NCBI RefSeq assembly: GCF_003965815.1
Contig: NZ_RXOE01000008.1
Coordinates: 1 to 64,000 of the forward strand
From: Variovorax gossypii
GTDB lineage: Bacteria; Pseudomonadota; Gammaproteobacteria; Burkholderiales; Burkholderiaceae_C
Direction: 5' to 3'
DNA: 64,000 nt
Shown here: in pieces, positions 33,621 to 42,406 of the stretch
How positions within the stretch are numbered: position 1 is the stretch's first letter
Layout of the letters: each line of letters opens with the position of its first letter
Program-made: the position numbers and the translations under genes
The notes under the pieces: model-generated
Told to the model about the DNA's origin: nothing
The model's input: only the letters and a program-made list of their open reading frames with translations
Database searches by the model: none

Positions 33621-35174
33621 TCAGGCGGGCGGAAGCGAAGACGGCGGCGCGCGGCGGCGTCTTCGCATGATGTATTCGACGAGCTCGAACACGCCTTCGC
33701 TCAGCAGTGCCAGCGCGGCCGCCGGCAGCGCGCCCGCCACCAGCAGCTCGCGGTCGTTGAGCGCCAGCCCCGTCACGATGCGCTCGCCGAATCCGCCCGC
33801 GCCGATGAAGGCCGCGATGGTCGCCGTGCCGATGGCGATCGCCGTGGCCGTGCGCACGCCCGCCAGCAGCGTGGGCAGCGCGAGCGGCAGCAGCACCAGC
33901 CGGAGGCTCTGCGGCGGCGTCATGCCAAGTGCCGTGCCCGCCAAGCGCAGGCCGTTAGGCACTTCGGTCAGCCCCGTCACCGTGTTGCGCATGATCGGCA
34001 GCAGCGAATAGAGCGTGAGCGCGATCAGCGCCGGCAGCGCGCCGATGGCGCCCAGCATCGAGATCAGCACGGCCAGCAGCGCCAGCGAGGGCACGGTCTG
34101 CAGCAGGCTCGCGAAGCCCAGCACCACCGCGCGCAGGCGCACATGGGGAAACACCAGGATTGCGATCGGCACGCCGACAAGGATGGCGATGCCCACCGAC
34201 AGCGCCACCAGCAGCAGGTGCTGGCGCGCGAGCTTCCACAGATCGGGCCCGAACAGCTTGGCTGTGAAGCCGCGGCGTTCTTCCTGCGGCTGTGCACTTG
34301 CACCCTTGCCGGTGCTCGCAATGAAGTCGCGCGCGATCGCATCGAAGGGCACGCCCTGCAGCTCGGCGCGCGCATTCATCGCGATCATCGCGTGCTCGTC
34401 GACCTTGCCTTCCAGCGTCTTCAGCGCGGCCCAGGCCTTGGGCAGCCGGGCGGGCAGGTCGAGCTTGTAGAGCACCACGGCGTCGTAGCGCGGAAAGTAC
34501 TTCCTGTCGTCCTCCAGCACGCGCAGGCCGAGGTGGTCGATCTTGGCGTCGGTGGTGTAGATGTCGATCACGTCGATCTGCTTCGCGGCCACCGCGTCGT
34601 AGGCCAACCCGTGGTCAAGGCCGGTGGGCGTCTGCGCGAAGCCGTAGCGTCCGGCCAGGCCCTTCCAGCCGTCGGCGCGGCCGATGAATTCGTTCGACAG
34701 GCCGAACTTCAGCTCGGGGTGCTTCGCCAGGTCGCTCAGCGTTCGGAGGCCCAGCCGCTCGGCGTCGGCGGCGCGCACCGCGAGCGCATAGCCGTCGTTG
34801 AAGCCCAGCGGGATCGCCACGCCCAGGCCCATCGGCGCGAGCGCGGCGTTCATCGCTTCGCGCGTGTCGGCCGGTGCGCCCTTGAGGATCTCGAGCGCGA
34901 TGGTGCCGGTGTATTCGGCGTACAGGTCGATGGCGCCCGAGCGCAGCGCCTCGTACACGATGGCCGTGTTGCCCAGCCCTTGCCGCACGACGGGCGGCGT
35001 GGCCGTGTGCGGTGCCGCCGTCTGCGCCAGCAGTTCGGCCAGGATGTACGACTCGGTGAAGCGCTTGGAGCCGACGCGCAGCGTCTCGTCCGCCGCCCGC
35101 GCGATGCCGCAGACGGCAAGCCAGGCGAGGGCGAAGAGCAGGGCGGCGCGCAGGAAGCTGCGGGGCAGGTGCAT
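33621..35174 (-). CDS. Glycine betaine/osmoprotectant-type ABC transporter: fused substrate-binding and permease protein
   Basis: A 517-aa fusion. The N-terminal signal peptide (MHLPRSFLRAALLFALAWLA) leads to an OpuAC/YehZ-type binding domain at about 28-290 (RVGSKRFTESYILAELLAQT, QGLGNTAIVYEALRSGAIDL, YAEYTGTIALEIL). A five- to six-helix permease domain at about 315-500 has the transmembrane EAA-like segment IMRNTVTGLTEVPNGLRLAG and ATIAAFIGAGGFGERIVTGL. The usual partners, an OpuCA-type ATPase and often a second permease, are absent on either side, so the ATPase must be encoded elsewhere. Substrate is likely glycine betaine, choline or a similar quaternary amine; not proven. Confidence 0.88.
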   Translation of the reverse strand: MHLPRSFLRAALLFALAWLAVCGIARAADETLRVGSKRFTESYILAELLAQTAAPHTATPPVVRQGLGNTAIVYEALRSGAIDLYAEYTGTIALEILKGAPADTREAMNAALAPMGLGVAIPLGFNDGYALAVRAADAERLGLRTLSDLAKHPELKFGLSNEFIGRADGWKGLAGRYGFAQTPTGLDHGLAYDAVAAKQIDVIDIYTTDAKIDHLGLRVLEDDRKYFPRYDAVVLYKLDLPARLPKAWAALKTLEGKVDEHAMIAMNARAELQGVPFDAIARDFIASTGKGASAQPQEERRGFTAKLFGPDLWKLARQHLLLVALSVGIAILVGVPIAILVFPHVRLRAVVLGFASLLQTVPSLALLAVLISMLGAIGALPALIALTLYSLLPIMRNTVTGLTEVPNGLRLAGTALGMTPPQSLRLVLLPLALPTLLAGVRTATAIAIGTATIAAFIGAGGFGERIVTGLALNDRELLVAGALPAAALALLSEGVFELVEYIMRRRRRAPPSSLPPA

Positions 35175-35285
35175 CCGGGCCAGTGTATAGACAACGCCCC
35201 GTTCGGCGTACCCGCCAATCTCCTACACGCCATGGTGCGCCGAGCCGATGGGGCGGGCGGCCGGCGAGGCTCACAGTCGGGTGCG

Positions 35286-36359
35286 ATGAAGAAGACCAAG
35301 CCCGCGAAAGAAGAAGTCGACCTTCCCGGCCCCGACGTCCACGGCCTGCGCGAACTGCCAGGCCTGCAGGTCGACGGCTACAGCCTGCAGTTGCGCGACA
35401 AGGACGGCTTCGTCGGCGACCAGGCCAGCCAGACCGCATTTCGCGAACTGCTCGAACACTGGCGCAAGCGCCGCCGCAGGAAGGGCAAGGATCCGCTGGG
35501 CAAATCGCATTCGCGCGACCTCGCCAAGAAGGAGCTCGACCGCGTGCTGCAGGAGAAGAAGGCGTCCGAAGCCACCGACCTGATGCATGTGGCCATCGAG
35601 GAGTTCGCGCAGGAACTGGCCTCCGTGATCCAGCGCTTCATGCGCCAGCCCTCGTGGAAGAAGGTCGAGCGCATCGTGATCGGCGGCGGCTTTCCCGAGA
35701 GCGACGTGGGCGAGCGCGCCATCCTGCAGGCCGCCGCCATCCTCGAGGAGCTTGGCCTGCACGTGCAGATCGCCCGTCTGTCGCACGACGTGGACGACGG
35801 CGGCCTGATCGGCTGGGCGCACCTCGTGCCGCCCGCCATGCTGAAGGGCCACGACGCGATCCTCGCCGTGGACATAGGCGGCACCAACGTGCGCTGCGGC
35901 ATCGTGAAGACGCGCCACCGCAAGGCGCCCGACTTCTCGCTGGCGAAGGTGGTGCGCCGCGAGAAGTGGCGCCACGCGGACGAAGGCCCGAACCGAGGCG
36001 GCATGGTCGACCACATCGCCGGCATGCTCGAGGAGATGGTGCGCTACAGCGAGCGCAAGAAGATCCGGCTCGCGCCCTTCGTCGGCATCGGCTGCCCGGG
36101 GCTGATCCGGCCCGACGGCTCCATCGCCCGCGGAGCGCAGAACCTGCCGGGCGACTGGGAAGGCCACGCCTTCCACCTGCCGAGCCAGCTATGGCGCCGC
36201 ATGCCGATGATGGGCTCCGGCCCGACGCTGGTGCTGATGCACAACGACGCGGTGGTGCAGGGCCTGAGCGAGTTGCCTTTCATGCGCGACGTGCGGCACT
36301 GGGGCGTGCTGACCATCGGCACCGGGCTCGGCAACGCGAGCTTTACCAACAGGGACTGA
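35286..36359 (+). CDS. ROK-family kinase-like protein with apparently permuted motif order
   Basis: A 357-aa protein. It contains the ROK/ASKHA nucleotide signature DIGGTNVRCGIV, but at residue 196 instead of the N-terminus. Downstream are GIGCPGLIRPDG (268-278), HND (319-321, catalytic-Asp position) and TIGTGLGN (343-350), where the protein ends. Upstream, at 130-135, is IVIGGG, then a helix and DVDDGGLIGWAHL, which resemble the motifs that close a normal ROK protein. The order is thus C-half then N-half. The zinc motif (CxCGxxGC) and GExGH segment are not seen. A basic region (HWRKRRRRKGKDPLGKSHSR) precedes. Glucokinase-type activity is possible but unproven. Confidence 0.7.
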   Translation: MKKTKPAKEEVDLPGPDVHGLRELPGLQVDGYSLQLRDKDGFVGDQASQTAFRELLEHWRKRRRRKGKDPLGKSHSRDLAKKELDRVLQEKKASEATDLMHVAIEEFAQELASVIQRFMRQPSWKKVERIVIGGGFPESDVGERAILQAAAILEELGLHVQIARLSHDVDDGGLIGWAHLVPPAMLKGHDAILAVDIGGTNVRCGIVKTRHRKAPDFSLAKVVRREKWRHADEGPNRGGMVDHIAGMLEEMVRYSERKKIRLAPFVGIGCPGLIRPDGSIARGAQNLPGDWEGHAFHLPSQLWRRMPMMGSGPTLVLMHNDAVVQGLSELPFMRDVRHWGVLTIGTGLGNASFTNRD

Positions 36360-36361
36360 TG

Positions 36362-37609
36362 TCAGCCCGTCGTCTGTCTTGCCATGGCCCGCAGCCGTGG
36401 CAGCAGGCGGCCTAGCGCGATGGCGAAGTTGCCGAGCGCAATGAGCATCGTGGCCGACAGCAGGGCCGGAATGCCCTGGGCCACGATCAGGTGGCCGGCG
36501 AGCAGGGGATAGCCGAACACGCCGATGAAGTAGGACAGGCTGAACAGCAGCAGCGCCTGCGGCGTCTCGCCCTGCGGCGCTTCGTTGGCGGCCAGTCCGT
36601 TGATGACCGAATAGGTCAGGCCGTAGCCCACGCCCAGCGTCACCGAGGCGAGCAGATAGCTGGGCCAGTCGCTCACGAGAAACCGGAACATCGCGATCGA
36701 CAGGACGACAAGGAAGGTGAGGACGGCAGCTGCGAGGTGGGGGTTCTGGCGGACGACGATGCCTGAAAGCAGCATGCGGCAACCGATGGCCGCACCCATG
36801 AAGCCGATGAAGAAGATCGAGAAGTCCAGTCCCTTGGCTGCGGCGTAGGCGGTCTGAAAACTCGACAGGCCCCCGAAGATGGCGCCCCCGAGCCCCACCA
36901 TCGCGATTGGAAAGACCGCCTTCGCCTGCAGTACCCGCAAGAGGCTTGCCCAGGACAGCCGGGTGGCCCTGGCCGCGCCCTGGGTGGCCGTGATGCGGCG
37001 GATCGGCTCGTGCAGGAAGAAGAAGATCAATGCGCCGCACAGGCTCGTTGCCGCGGCAAGCCAATATGTGGCTTCCAGCGGCCAGCCCAGAAGCTTCGCA
37101 CCCCGGCCCAGGATCGGCCCGCTGCCGATGCCGCTCATCATGCTGCCGGACAGCAGCGCGAAGTACCGGATGCGTCGTGCCGGTTCAACGATGGCAGCCA
37201 CGATGATCGGCCCGAGCGTGTAGAACGCCCCCCAGCCGCAGCCCAGCAGAAGACCGCAGATCCGCATGCTCTGGCCCACGCCCGGCACGAGGGCAAAACC
37301 CAGGCAACTGGCGGACAGGATCAGGCCGGACACACCCACCGCGCGCGGTGCCCCCACGGCGTCGCTGGCATGGCCCGACAGGATCACCGCCACGATCGTG
37401 CTGACGATGGCCGTCGAGATGATCAGACCGGTATCGCCCTCGTTGCCGCCGCGCGAGGCGACCAGCAAGGCCAGCAGGAAGGTCGTGCCATAGGACATCG
37501 ATAGCAGGTAGCCGCCGAGACAGAACAGCGAGAACACGCGGGGCGAAGCGCCGGCCGATGTCGGGCTCGTGGAGGCCTCGGCGGCAGGAGTAAGGGGCTG
37601 GGTGCTCAT
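36362..37609 (-). CDS. Major facilitator superfamily transporter
   Basis: A 415-aa, 12-helix MFS protein. It starts MSTQPLTPAAEASTSPTSAG (soluble N-tail), then VFSLFCLGGYLLSMSYGTTF as helix 1. The loop 2-3 segment SGHASDAVGAPRAVGVSG corresponds to the MFS A-motif region. LLLGCGWGAFYTLGPIIVAA and LGGAIFGGLSSFQTAYAAAK lie mid-protein. Substrate and direction are not evident; the fold resembles sugar or drug exporters of the YfcJ/AraJ kind. It ends convergently with the ROK-like gene, and its 5' side faces the secreted HExxH protein gene, with a 154-bp gap between. Confidence 0.85.
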   Translation of the reverse strand: MSTQPLTPAAEASTSPTSAGASPRVFSLFCLGGYLLSMSYGTTFLLALLVASRGGNEGDTGLIISTAIVSTIVAVILSGHASDAVGAPRAVGVSGLILSASCLGFALVPGVGQSMRICGLLLGCGWGAFYTLGPIIVAAIVEPARRIRYFALLSGSMMSGIGSGPILGRGAKLLGWPLEATYWLAAATSLCGALIFFFLHEPIRRITATQGAARATRLSWASLLRVLQAKAVFPIAMVGLGGAIFGGLSSFQTAYAAAKGLDFSIFFIGFMGAAIGCRMLLSGIVVRQNPHLAAAVLTFLVVLSIAMFRFLVSDWPSYLLASVTLGVGYGLTYSVINGLAANEAPQGETPQALLLFSLSYFIGVFGYPLLAGHLIVAQGIPALLSATMLIALGNFAIALGRLLPRLRAMARQTTG

Positions 37610-37763
37610 TCCGGTTGCCTCTGCGAAGCTTGTGAAGCGACGGATTCTGGTGGCCTCATTACTCCGAATAAACCGCAAGATTTCACTCCTTGCTTGCGGA
37701 GGTGTGAAACTTTCACGAACAGGGAGGAGCCGCGCGATGCGCGTGGGTGACGAGCGGCCGCGG

Positions 37764-39512
37764 CTACAGGTCCTCGGCCCGCAATCCTTCGATGCGCACG
37801 CTTGCGGAGACGGAGGCAACGTTTCCCGCCGCATCGGCCACACGCGCCTCGATGTTCACGGCGCCGGGCCTCTTCGGCGTCCACGCGCACACGTACGGCG
37901 CGGCGCGCAGCGTGCACGCGGTCTTGCCGTCGACGATGAACTTCAGCTCGGTCACGGCCACGTTGTCGGAAGCAGTGGCGGTGAGCCTTGCCGCAATGCC
38001 GGTCGCGACGCTCGCGGGCGCGGAGAGCGCCACGGTGGGCGGCACCGTGTCCGAGGGCGGATTGACGATCACGTTGGCCGAGGCCACGGCCGAGTTGCCC
38101 GCCGCGTCGACGGCGACCACGCGGATCGTCTGCACGCCCGGCGCGCTCGGCGTCCAGCTGCAGGTGTAGGGCGGGGCGGTGAAGGTGCAGATCGGGATGC
38201 TGTCCCTGCCCAGCACCTTGACGCCCCACACGCCCGCGTTGTCCACCACGGCCGGCGCGATGACCGTGAGCTGCCCGACGGTGGCCATGGAGGGCGCGGC
38301 CACCGACACGGTGGGCGGCGCGGTGTCGGCGCCGCCGAGCGCCAGGTCGATGGTGAACATCTGCTGGCCCTGCACCGCCTTCTGCTCGAAGGCATCGAAG
38401 ATGGTGAACCAGCTCGCGCCGGGCGCGCGGTTGGCGGCGCGGGCCTTGACGAGCAGCGTCGTCTTGCCGGTGGCGAAGCAGCTGAAGCCGCAGTCCCAGT
38501 CGAACACGAAACGGCCGGAGGCGTCGGCCACGCCGGTCACCAGCATCACCAGCGGCTTGCCGGCTCCCGGGTTGCGCCACACCGAGACCTGCGCGCCGGG
38601 CAGGGCGGTGCCGGTGTCGCGATCGGTCACGCGCACCTGGGTGGCGTTGGTGCCGGCCATGAACTTCGAGCTGCCGAGCTTGGGCCAGTCGGTCCAGTCG
38701 GTGTTGATGTTGGCCTTGGTGCCTTCGGTGAAGCGGATCAGCTCGAGCGTGGCGACGCGGTTGGCCGCCGGATCGCGGCGCTGCTCGAAGACGGTGCCCA
38801 GAAGGGGGTCGAGCCGCCAGTGCTGGCGGGTCCACCAGTAGCGGTCGGCATCGTTGGCCAGCGCGAGATCGGTGACGGGCGCGACGCCGGTGGTGTCGGC
38901 GACGGCGATGCCGTTGTAGTACTCGCCCGCGCCGGCGCCGAACACATGCTCCAGCTCGTGCATCAGCGTCTTGAGCTGGCGGCCCAGGTAGTCCTTCTCG
39001 GTGGATTCGGGCGCGCCCGGCGTGGGCGCGCGCGAGAGGCGCAGCGGGTCGTGGATGGCGATCCAGTTCAGGTTCCAGGCCACGCCCTTCTGCGGAAAGG
39101 TCCAGCTCATCGACAGCCCGCCGTGGCTGTAGCCGCGCATGGACTTCGAGACGCACACCACCACCTCGCCGTTGACCAGCCCGTTGTAGCTGCACTGCGG
39201 CGCGTTCGCGGGCGCGAGCAGCTGCAGGTCGGCAGCGGGGTCGAAGGCGAAGCTGCGCACCGTCTCGCGCGTGAACACGGTGTTGACGTCGGCCACGTAC
39301 TGGGCGAGCCGGCGGCCGGCTTCGGCGGGGCCGATGTCGGCGGCGAGCTCGGGGTCGACGATGAACTTCAGGCGATGAGTGCTGGGGGCGGCCCGGCCGA
39401 CCTCGTCCATGGCGGCGAAGGCGGGCGTCGCGATTCCAGACAGTGCGAATACCGTTGGTATGGCAGCAAACGCCAGATTGGCCAGGGTGCGCAGCGAGAA
39501 GAAAGCTCGCAT
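37764..39512 (-). CDS. Secreted putative zinc metallopeptidase with Ig-like C-terminal repeats
   Basis: A 582-aa exported protein (signal peptide MRAFFSLRTLANLAFAAIPT..., cleavage near AFAAMD). A HExxH motif occurs at 185-189 (HELEHVFGAGAGEYY). It resembles the metzincin HExxHxxGxxH, but the third-ligand position (195) is Ala; Glu197 could be an alternative ligand. After a middle region with GAQVSVWRN-type carboxypeptidase-regulatory-like strands, two Ig-like repeats follow (about 410-495 and 497-578), each beginning DT(V/A)PPTV and containing a YTCSWTP or YVCAWTP segment, with Cys pairs. No recognised named family; no operon partner. Function unproven. Confidence 0.65.
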   Translation of the reverse strand: MRAFFSLRTLANLAFAAIPTVFALSGIATPAFAAMDEVGRAAPSTHRLKFIVDPELAADIGPAEAGRRLAQYVADVNTVFTRETVRSFAFDPAADLQLLAPANAPQCSYNGLVNGEVVVCVSKSMRGYSHGGLSMSWTFPQKGVAWNLNWIAIHDPLRLSRAPTPGAPESTEKDYLGRQLKTLMHELEHVFGAGAGEYYNGIAVADTTGVAPVTDLALANDADRYWWTRQHWRLDPLLGTVFEQRRDPAANRVATLELIRFTEGTKANINTDWTDWPKLGSSKFMAGTNATQVRVTDRDTGTALPGAQVSVWRNPGAGKPLVMLVTGVADASGRFVFDWDCGFSCFATGKTTLLVKARAANRAPGASWFTIFDAFEQKAVQGQQMFTIDLALGGADTAPPTVSVAAPSMATVGQLTVIAPAVVDNAGVWGVKVLGRDSIPICTFTAPPYTCSWTPSAPGVQTIRVVAVDAAGNSAVASANVIVNPPSDTVPPTVALSAPASVATGIAARLTATASDNVAVTELKFIVDGKTACTLRAAPYVCAWTPKRPGAVNIEARVADAAGNVASVSASVRIEGLRAEDL

Positions 39513-39717
39513 CGGTTTTCCCCGGAGGCCGGGGCGCAGGACTCGGACGGACGGCGCTTCGGTCGGCCCCGCGGGAGGCCGTGCCCAAGCGGGCTACCCC
39601 GCTACGCAGGGGGTGCAGGGAGATCCGTTCGAGCCCTTCCGATGGCGAACCGGTGGCTGGGCAAGCCTGTCAATCCCCGAAACCGGTAGGTATTTTAGTC
39701 TGCATGTTCAATTGGTT
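39513..39717 (-). other. Intergenic leader rich in hairpins upstream of the HExxH protein gene
   Basis: 205 bp between the outer-membrane-factor stop and the secreted protein start. Several inverted repeats are visible: AGCGGG/CCCGCT, GGACGGC...GACCGAAG-type arms and CCGGAGGCCGGGG. This suggests a structured 5' leader, terminator or REP-like element. I compared it with the c-di-GMP (GEMM) riboswitch because GTAGCGGGGT occurs, but the conserved core was not found. No gene. Confidence 0.4.
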
Positions 39718-41253
39718 TCAATTGTGTTGCATTTGTGCTTCCGGCGCCACAGCTTCGCCGCCCAGCGCCTTGTAGACCGCCACCAGCCCCACCGCCAGCC
39801 GGCTGGAGCTTTGTGCCTGGTCGCGCCTCGCCTGCAGCAGGGTGCGGCGCGCGTCGAGCTCCACGCCGAAGTCGGTGAGCCCGCCCTTGTAGCGCGCCGA
39901 CGCTAGCACCAGCGCGTCGCGGCTGCGACGCTCGCGCTCGGCCAGCTCGGCTTGGCGCTGGCGCTCGGCGGCGTAGGCGGTGAGGGCCGAATCGATCTCG
40001 TGCCAGGCCTTGAGCACGGTCTGCTGGAACGCCACGGCCGCTTCCTGCTGCTGCAGCTCGCGCAGCTCGACGGTGCCGCGGCGACGGCCGCCGTCGAAGA
40101 TCGGCAGACTGATCGACGGCCCCACGTGCCATTGCCTGCTGCCCCATTCGCCGAAGCGCTCGCTGCCCACCGATTCATAGCCGAAGCCGGCGCCCAGCGT
40201 CACGCGCGGATAGAGGTCGGCCACCGCCACGCCGACGCGGGCTGTGGCCGCGTGCAGTTGCGCCTCGGCGGCCGCGATGTCGGGGCGGCGGCGCGCGAGT
40301 TCGCCCGGCTGGCCCAGCGCGAGCGCGGGCAGCGTGGGGGTATCGAGTGCGTCACCGGCGGCGGTGTCGGCCAGTTCGGCGTTCAGCGTGCCCGGCGCGG
40401 CGCCGGCCAGCAGCGTGATGCGGTTCATCGCGTCGGCCTCTTGCTGCAGCAGCGCGGGAATGCGTGCGCGCAGTTCGGCGAGCAGCGCGCGCTGGCGCGC
40501 CGGGTCCAGGTCGGTCACGAGGCCGCCGTCGGCGCGCGCCTGAACCAGCTCGAGCGATTCGGCGGCCGCCGCGTTGTCGGCGCGCGCGATGCGCAGTTCG
40601 CGCTGCGTGCCGCGCAGCTCGAAGTAGTTGCGCGCCAGCTCGGCCTGCACGCTGAGCCGGGCCTGCCGCAGCAGCGCGGCCGAGGCGCCTGCGTCGGCAT
40701 CGGCCGCCTCGATGGCGCGGCGCACGCGGCCCCACAGGTCGATTTCCCACGAGGCATCGAAGCCGGCCTGGTAGAGGTTGTAGGGCTCACTGAGCGTGCG
40801 GATGAGCTGGTCGCGGTTGGAGACCGACGAGCCCAGCGCGTCGATCATCCGCGTAGCGGCGCCGGTCTCGCTCTGGCGCTGCCGGGTGACGCCGGCGCTC
40901 GCGTTCAGCTGCGGCCCCTGCTGCGCGGCGGTGGTGGTGCGCTGCACGCGGCTTTGCGCGAAGCGCAGCGCGGCCGTCTGCAGATCGGGGTTGCTGGCGA
41001 GCACCATGGCTTCGAGGCGGTCCAGCACCGGATCGCCGAAGGCTTTCCAGTCGCCCGATGCGATGCCGGTGCCCGCGGCGTTCTGCCGTTCCGCGCCGAG
41101 CAGCGCGGGCGAGCCGCCATGCCATGCGGACCAGTCGGCGGGCGCATCGGTCTTTGGCGACTGGTGATCGGGCCCCACGGCGCAGCCGGCAAGAGCGAGG
41201 GCGAGCGACAGCGATGCAGCGGCGCAGGCAAGGGAAGAAAGAGGATGGGACAT
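39718..41253 (-). CDS. Outer-membrane efflux lipoprotein, NodT/OprM-type (RND/ABC OMF)
   Basis: A 511-aa outer-membrane factor. The N-terminal signal ends with lipobox LAGC (Cys24). Two OMF repeats follow, with helix-rich coiled regions (ALRFAQSRVQRTTTAAQQGP, ARNYFELRGTQRELRIARAD) and GFDASWEIDLWGRVRRAIEA and GLGYE-like/SISLPIFDGGRRRGTVELRE motifs typical of OprM/NodT. It forms a trimeric tunnel from periplasm to outside. It is the last gene of the efflux operon, 15 nt after the second permease, giving the inner-membrane ABC-2 system its own outer-membrane exit. Confidence 0.93.
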   Translation of the reverse strand: MSHPLSSLACAAASLSLALALAGCAVGPDHQSPKTDAPADWSAWHGGSPALLGAERQNAAGTGIASGDWKAFGDPVLDRLEAMVLASNPDLQTAALRFAQSRVQRTTTAAQQGPQLNASAGVTRQRQSETGAATRMIDALGSSVSNRDQLIRTLSEPYNLYQAGFDASWEIDLWGRVRRAIEAADADAGASAALLRQARLSVQAELARNYFELRGTQRELRIARADNAAAAESLELVQARADGGLVTDLDPARQRALLAELRARIPALLQQEADAMNRITLLAGAAPGTLNAELADTAAGDALDTPTLPALALGQPGELARRRPDIAAAEAQLHAATARVGVAVADLYPRVTLGAGFGYESVGSERFGEWGSRQWHVGPSISLPIFDGGRRRGTVELRELQQQEAAVAFQQTVLKAWHEIDSALTAYAAERQRQAELAERERRSRDALVLASARYKGGLTDFGVELDARRTLLQARRDQAQSSSRLAVGLVAVYKALGGEAVAPEAQMQHN

Positions 41254-41268
41254 GGCGTGCTCCCGTTT

Positions 41269-42396
41269 TCAGACAAGGCGATTGCGGAACAGCCACGCCG
41301 CCAGCGGCAGCGTGACGGCGGCGATGACGGCCAGCGGAATCAGGTTGTGCCAGACCGTGGCCAGCCCGACGCCTTCGAGGTACACGCGCTGCACCAGGTC
41401 GATGGCGAAGCGCAGCGGATTGGCCAGCGTCGCCACCTGCAGCGCGTGCGGCATGTTGCGCACCGGCGTGGTCAGGCCCGACAGCAGCATCAGCGGCATC
41501 AGCAGCACGAAGGCGTAGAGCATGGCCTGCTGCATGTTGGCCGACACGGCGGAGATCGACAGGCCGATGCCCACGCTCGCCACCGTGAAGAACAAGAGCC
41601 CCGTGTAGAGCGTGACGAGCGAGCCCGCCATCGGAATGCGGAACCAGAAGAGCGCCACCAGCAGGATCAGCGAGGACTGCACCAGCCCCACCAGCACCGG
41701 CGGCAGCGCCTTGCCGATCATGATTTCGAGCGGCGACATCGGCGTCACCAGCAGCTGGTCGAAGGTGCCCTGTTCACGTTCGCGTGCCACCGACAGCGCC
41801 GTGAGCAGCAGCGTTTGCAGCATGCTGAGCGCGGCGATCATGCCCGGCAGCAGGTTCCAGCGCGTCTCCAGGTTCGGGTTGAACCACGCGCGCGATTCGA
41901 CGGTCAGCGAAGGCGGCGGTGCGCCCGCGCGTGTGCGCAGCTCGGCGTTGTAGCGCTCGACCACCGCGCTCACGTAGCCCGCCGCCGAGCCCGCGGTGTT
42001 GGAGTTGCGCGCATCCAGGATGAGCTGGATGGCCGCCGTCTGCCCCGCGCTGAGCTGCTGCTCGAAGTTCGCGGGAATCTGGATGACGAGCAGCGCCTTC
42101 TCGGTATCGATCACTTCGCGGATGTCGGCCTGCGAGCGCAGCGTGGCGACGCGATGGAACACGCCCGTGCTGTCGAGGTGTGCGATCAGTTCCGACGATG
42201 CGCCGTTGCGGCTCTGGTCGAGCAGCGCATAGGGCACGTCGTTGAGGTCGTAGGTGGCGCCGTAGCCGAAGACCAGACTCTGCATGATCGCCGGCGCCAC
42301 CAGGATGGCGCGCGTGGCCGGGTCCTTGAGGATGGTCAGCAGCTCCTTGCGGCAGAGGTTGGCCACGCGAAGGAAGAAGTCGATGAGGGCGTTCAT
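41269..42396 (-). CDS. ybhR: ABC-2 type efflux permease, YbhR-like
   Basis: A 375-aa ABC-2 permease: an N-terminal helix near residue 30 (AILVAPAIMQSLVFGYGATY), a large periplasmic loop to about 180, then five helices. The signature VAREREQGTFDQLLVTPMSP and the helix block VASVGIGLSISAVSANMQQA are present. It pairs with the upstream YbhS-like permease; both are driven by the two-domain ATPase. In E. coli ybhFSR forms a drug/Na+(Li+)/H+ efflux system with YbhG. The gene starts 10 nt after ybhS. Confidence 0.9.
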   Translation of the reverse strand: MNALIDFFLRVANLCRKELLTILKDPATRAILVAPAIMQSLVFGYGATYDLNDVPYALLDQSRNGASSELIAHLDSTGVFHRVATLRSQADIREVIDTEKALLVIQIPANFEQQLSAGQTAAIQLILDARNSNTAGSAAGYVSAVVERYNAELRTRAGAPPPSLTVESRAWFNPNLETRWNLLPGMIAALSMLQTLLLTALSVAREREQGTFDQLLVTPMSPLEIMIGKALPPVLVGLVQSSLILLVALFWFRIPMAGSLVTLYTGLLFFTVASVGIGLSISAVSANMQQAMLYAFVLLMPLMLLSGLTTPVRNMPHALQVATLANPLRFAIDLVQRVYLEGVGLATVWHNLIPLAVIAAVTLPLAAWLFRNRLV

Positions 42397-42406
42397 GGCC
42401 GTGCTT

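Noticed and set aside
39513..39717. A cyclic-di-GMP (GEMM) riboswitch
   Set aside because: A GTAGCGGGGT word is present, but the conserved CAGGGCAAACC and GACGCAAAGCC core was not found in the expected order.
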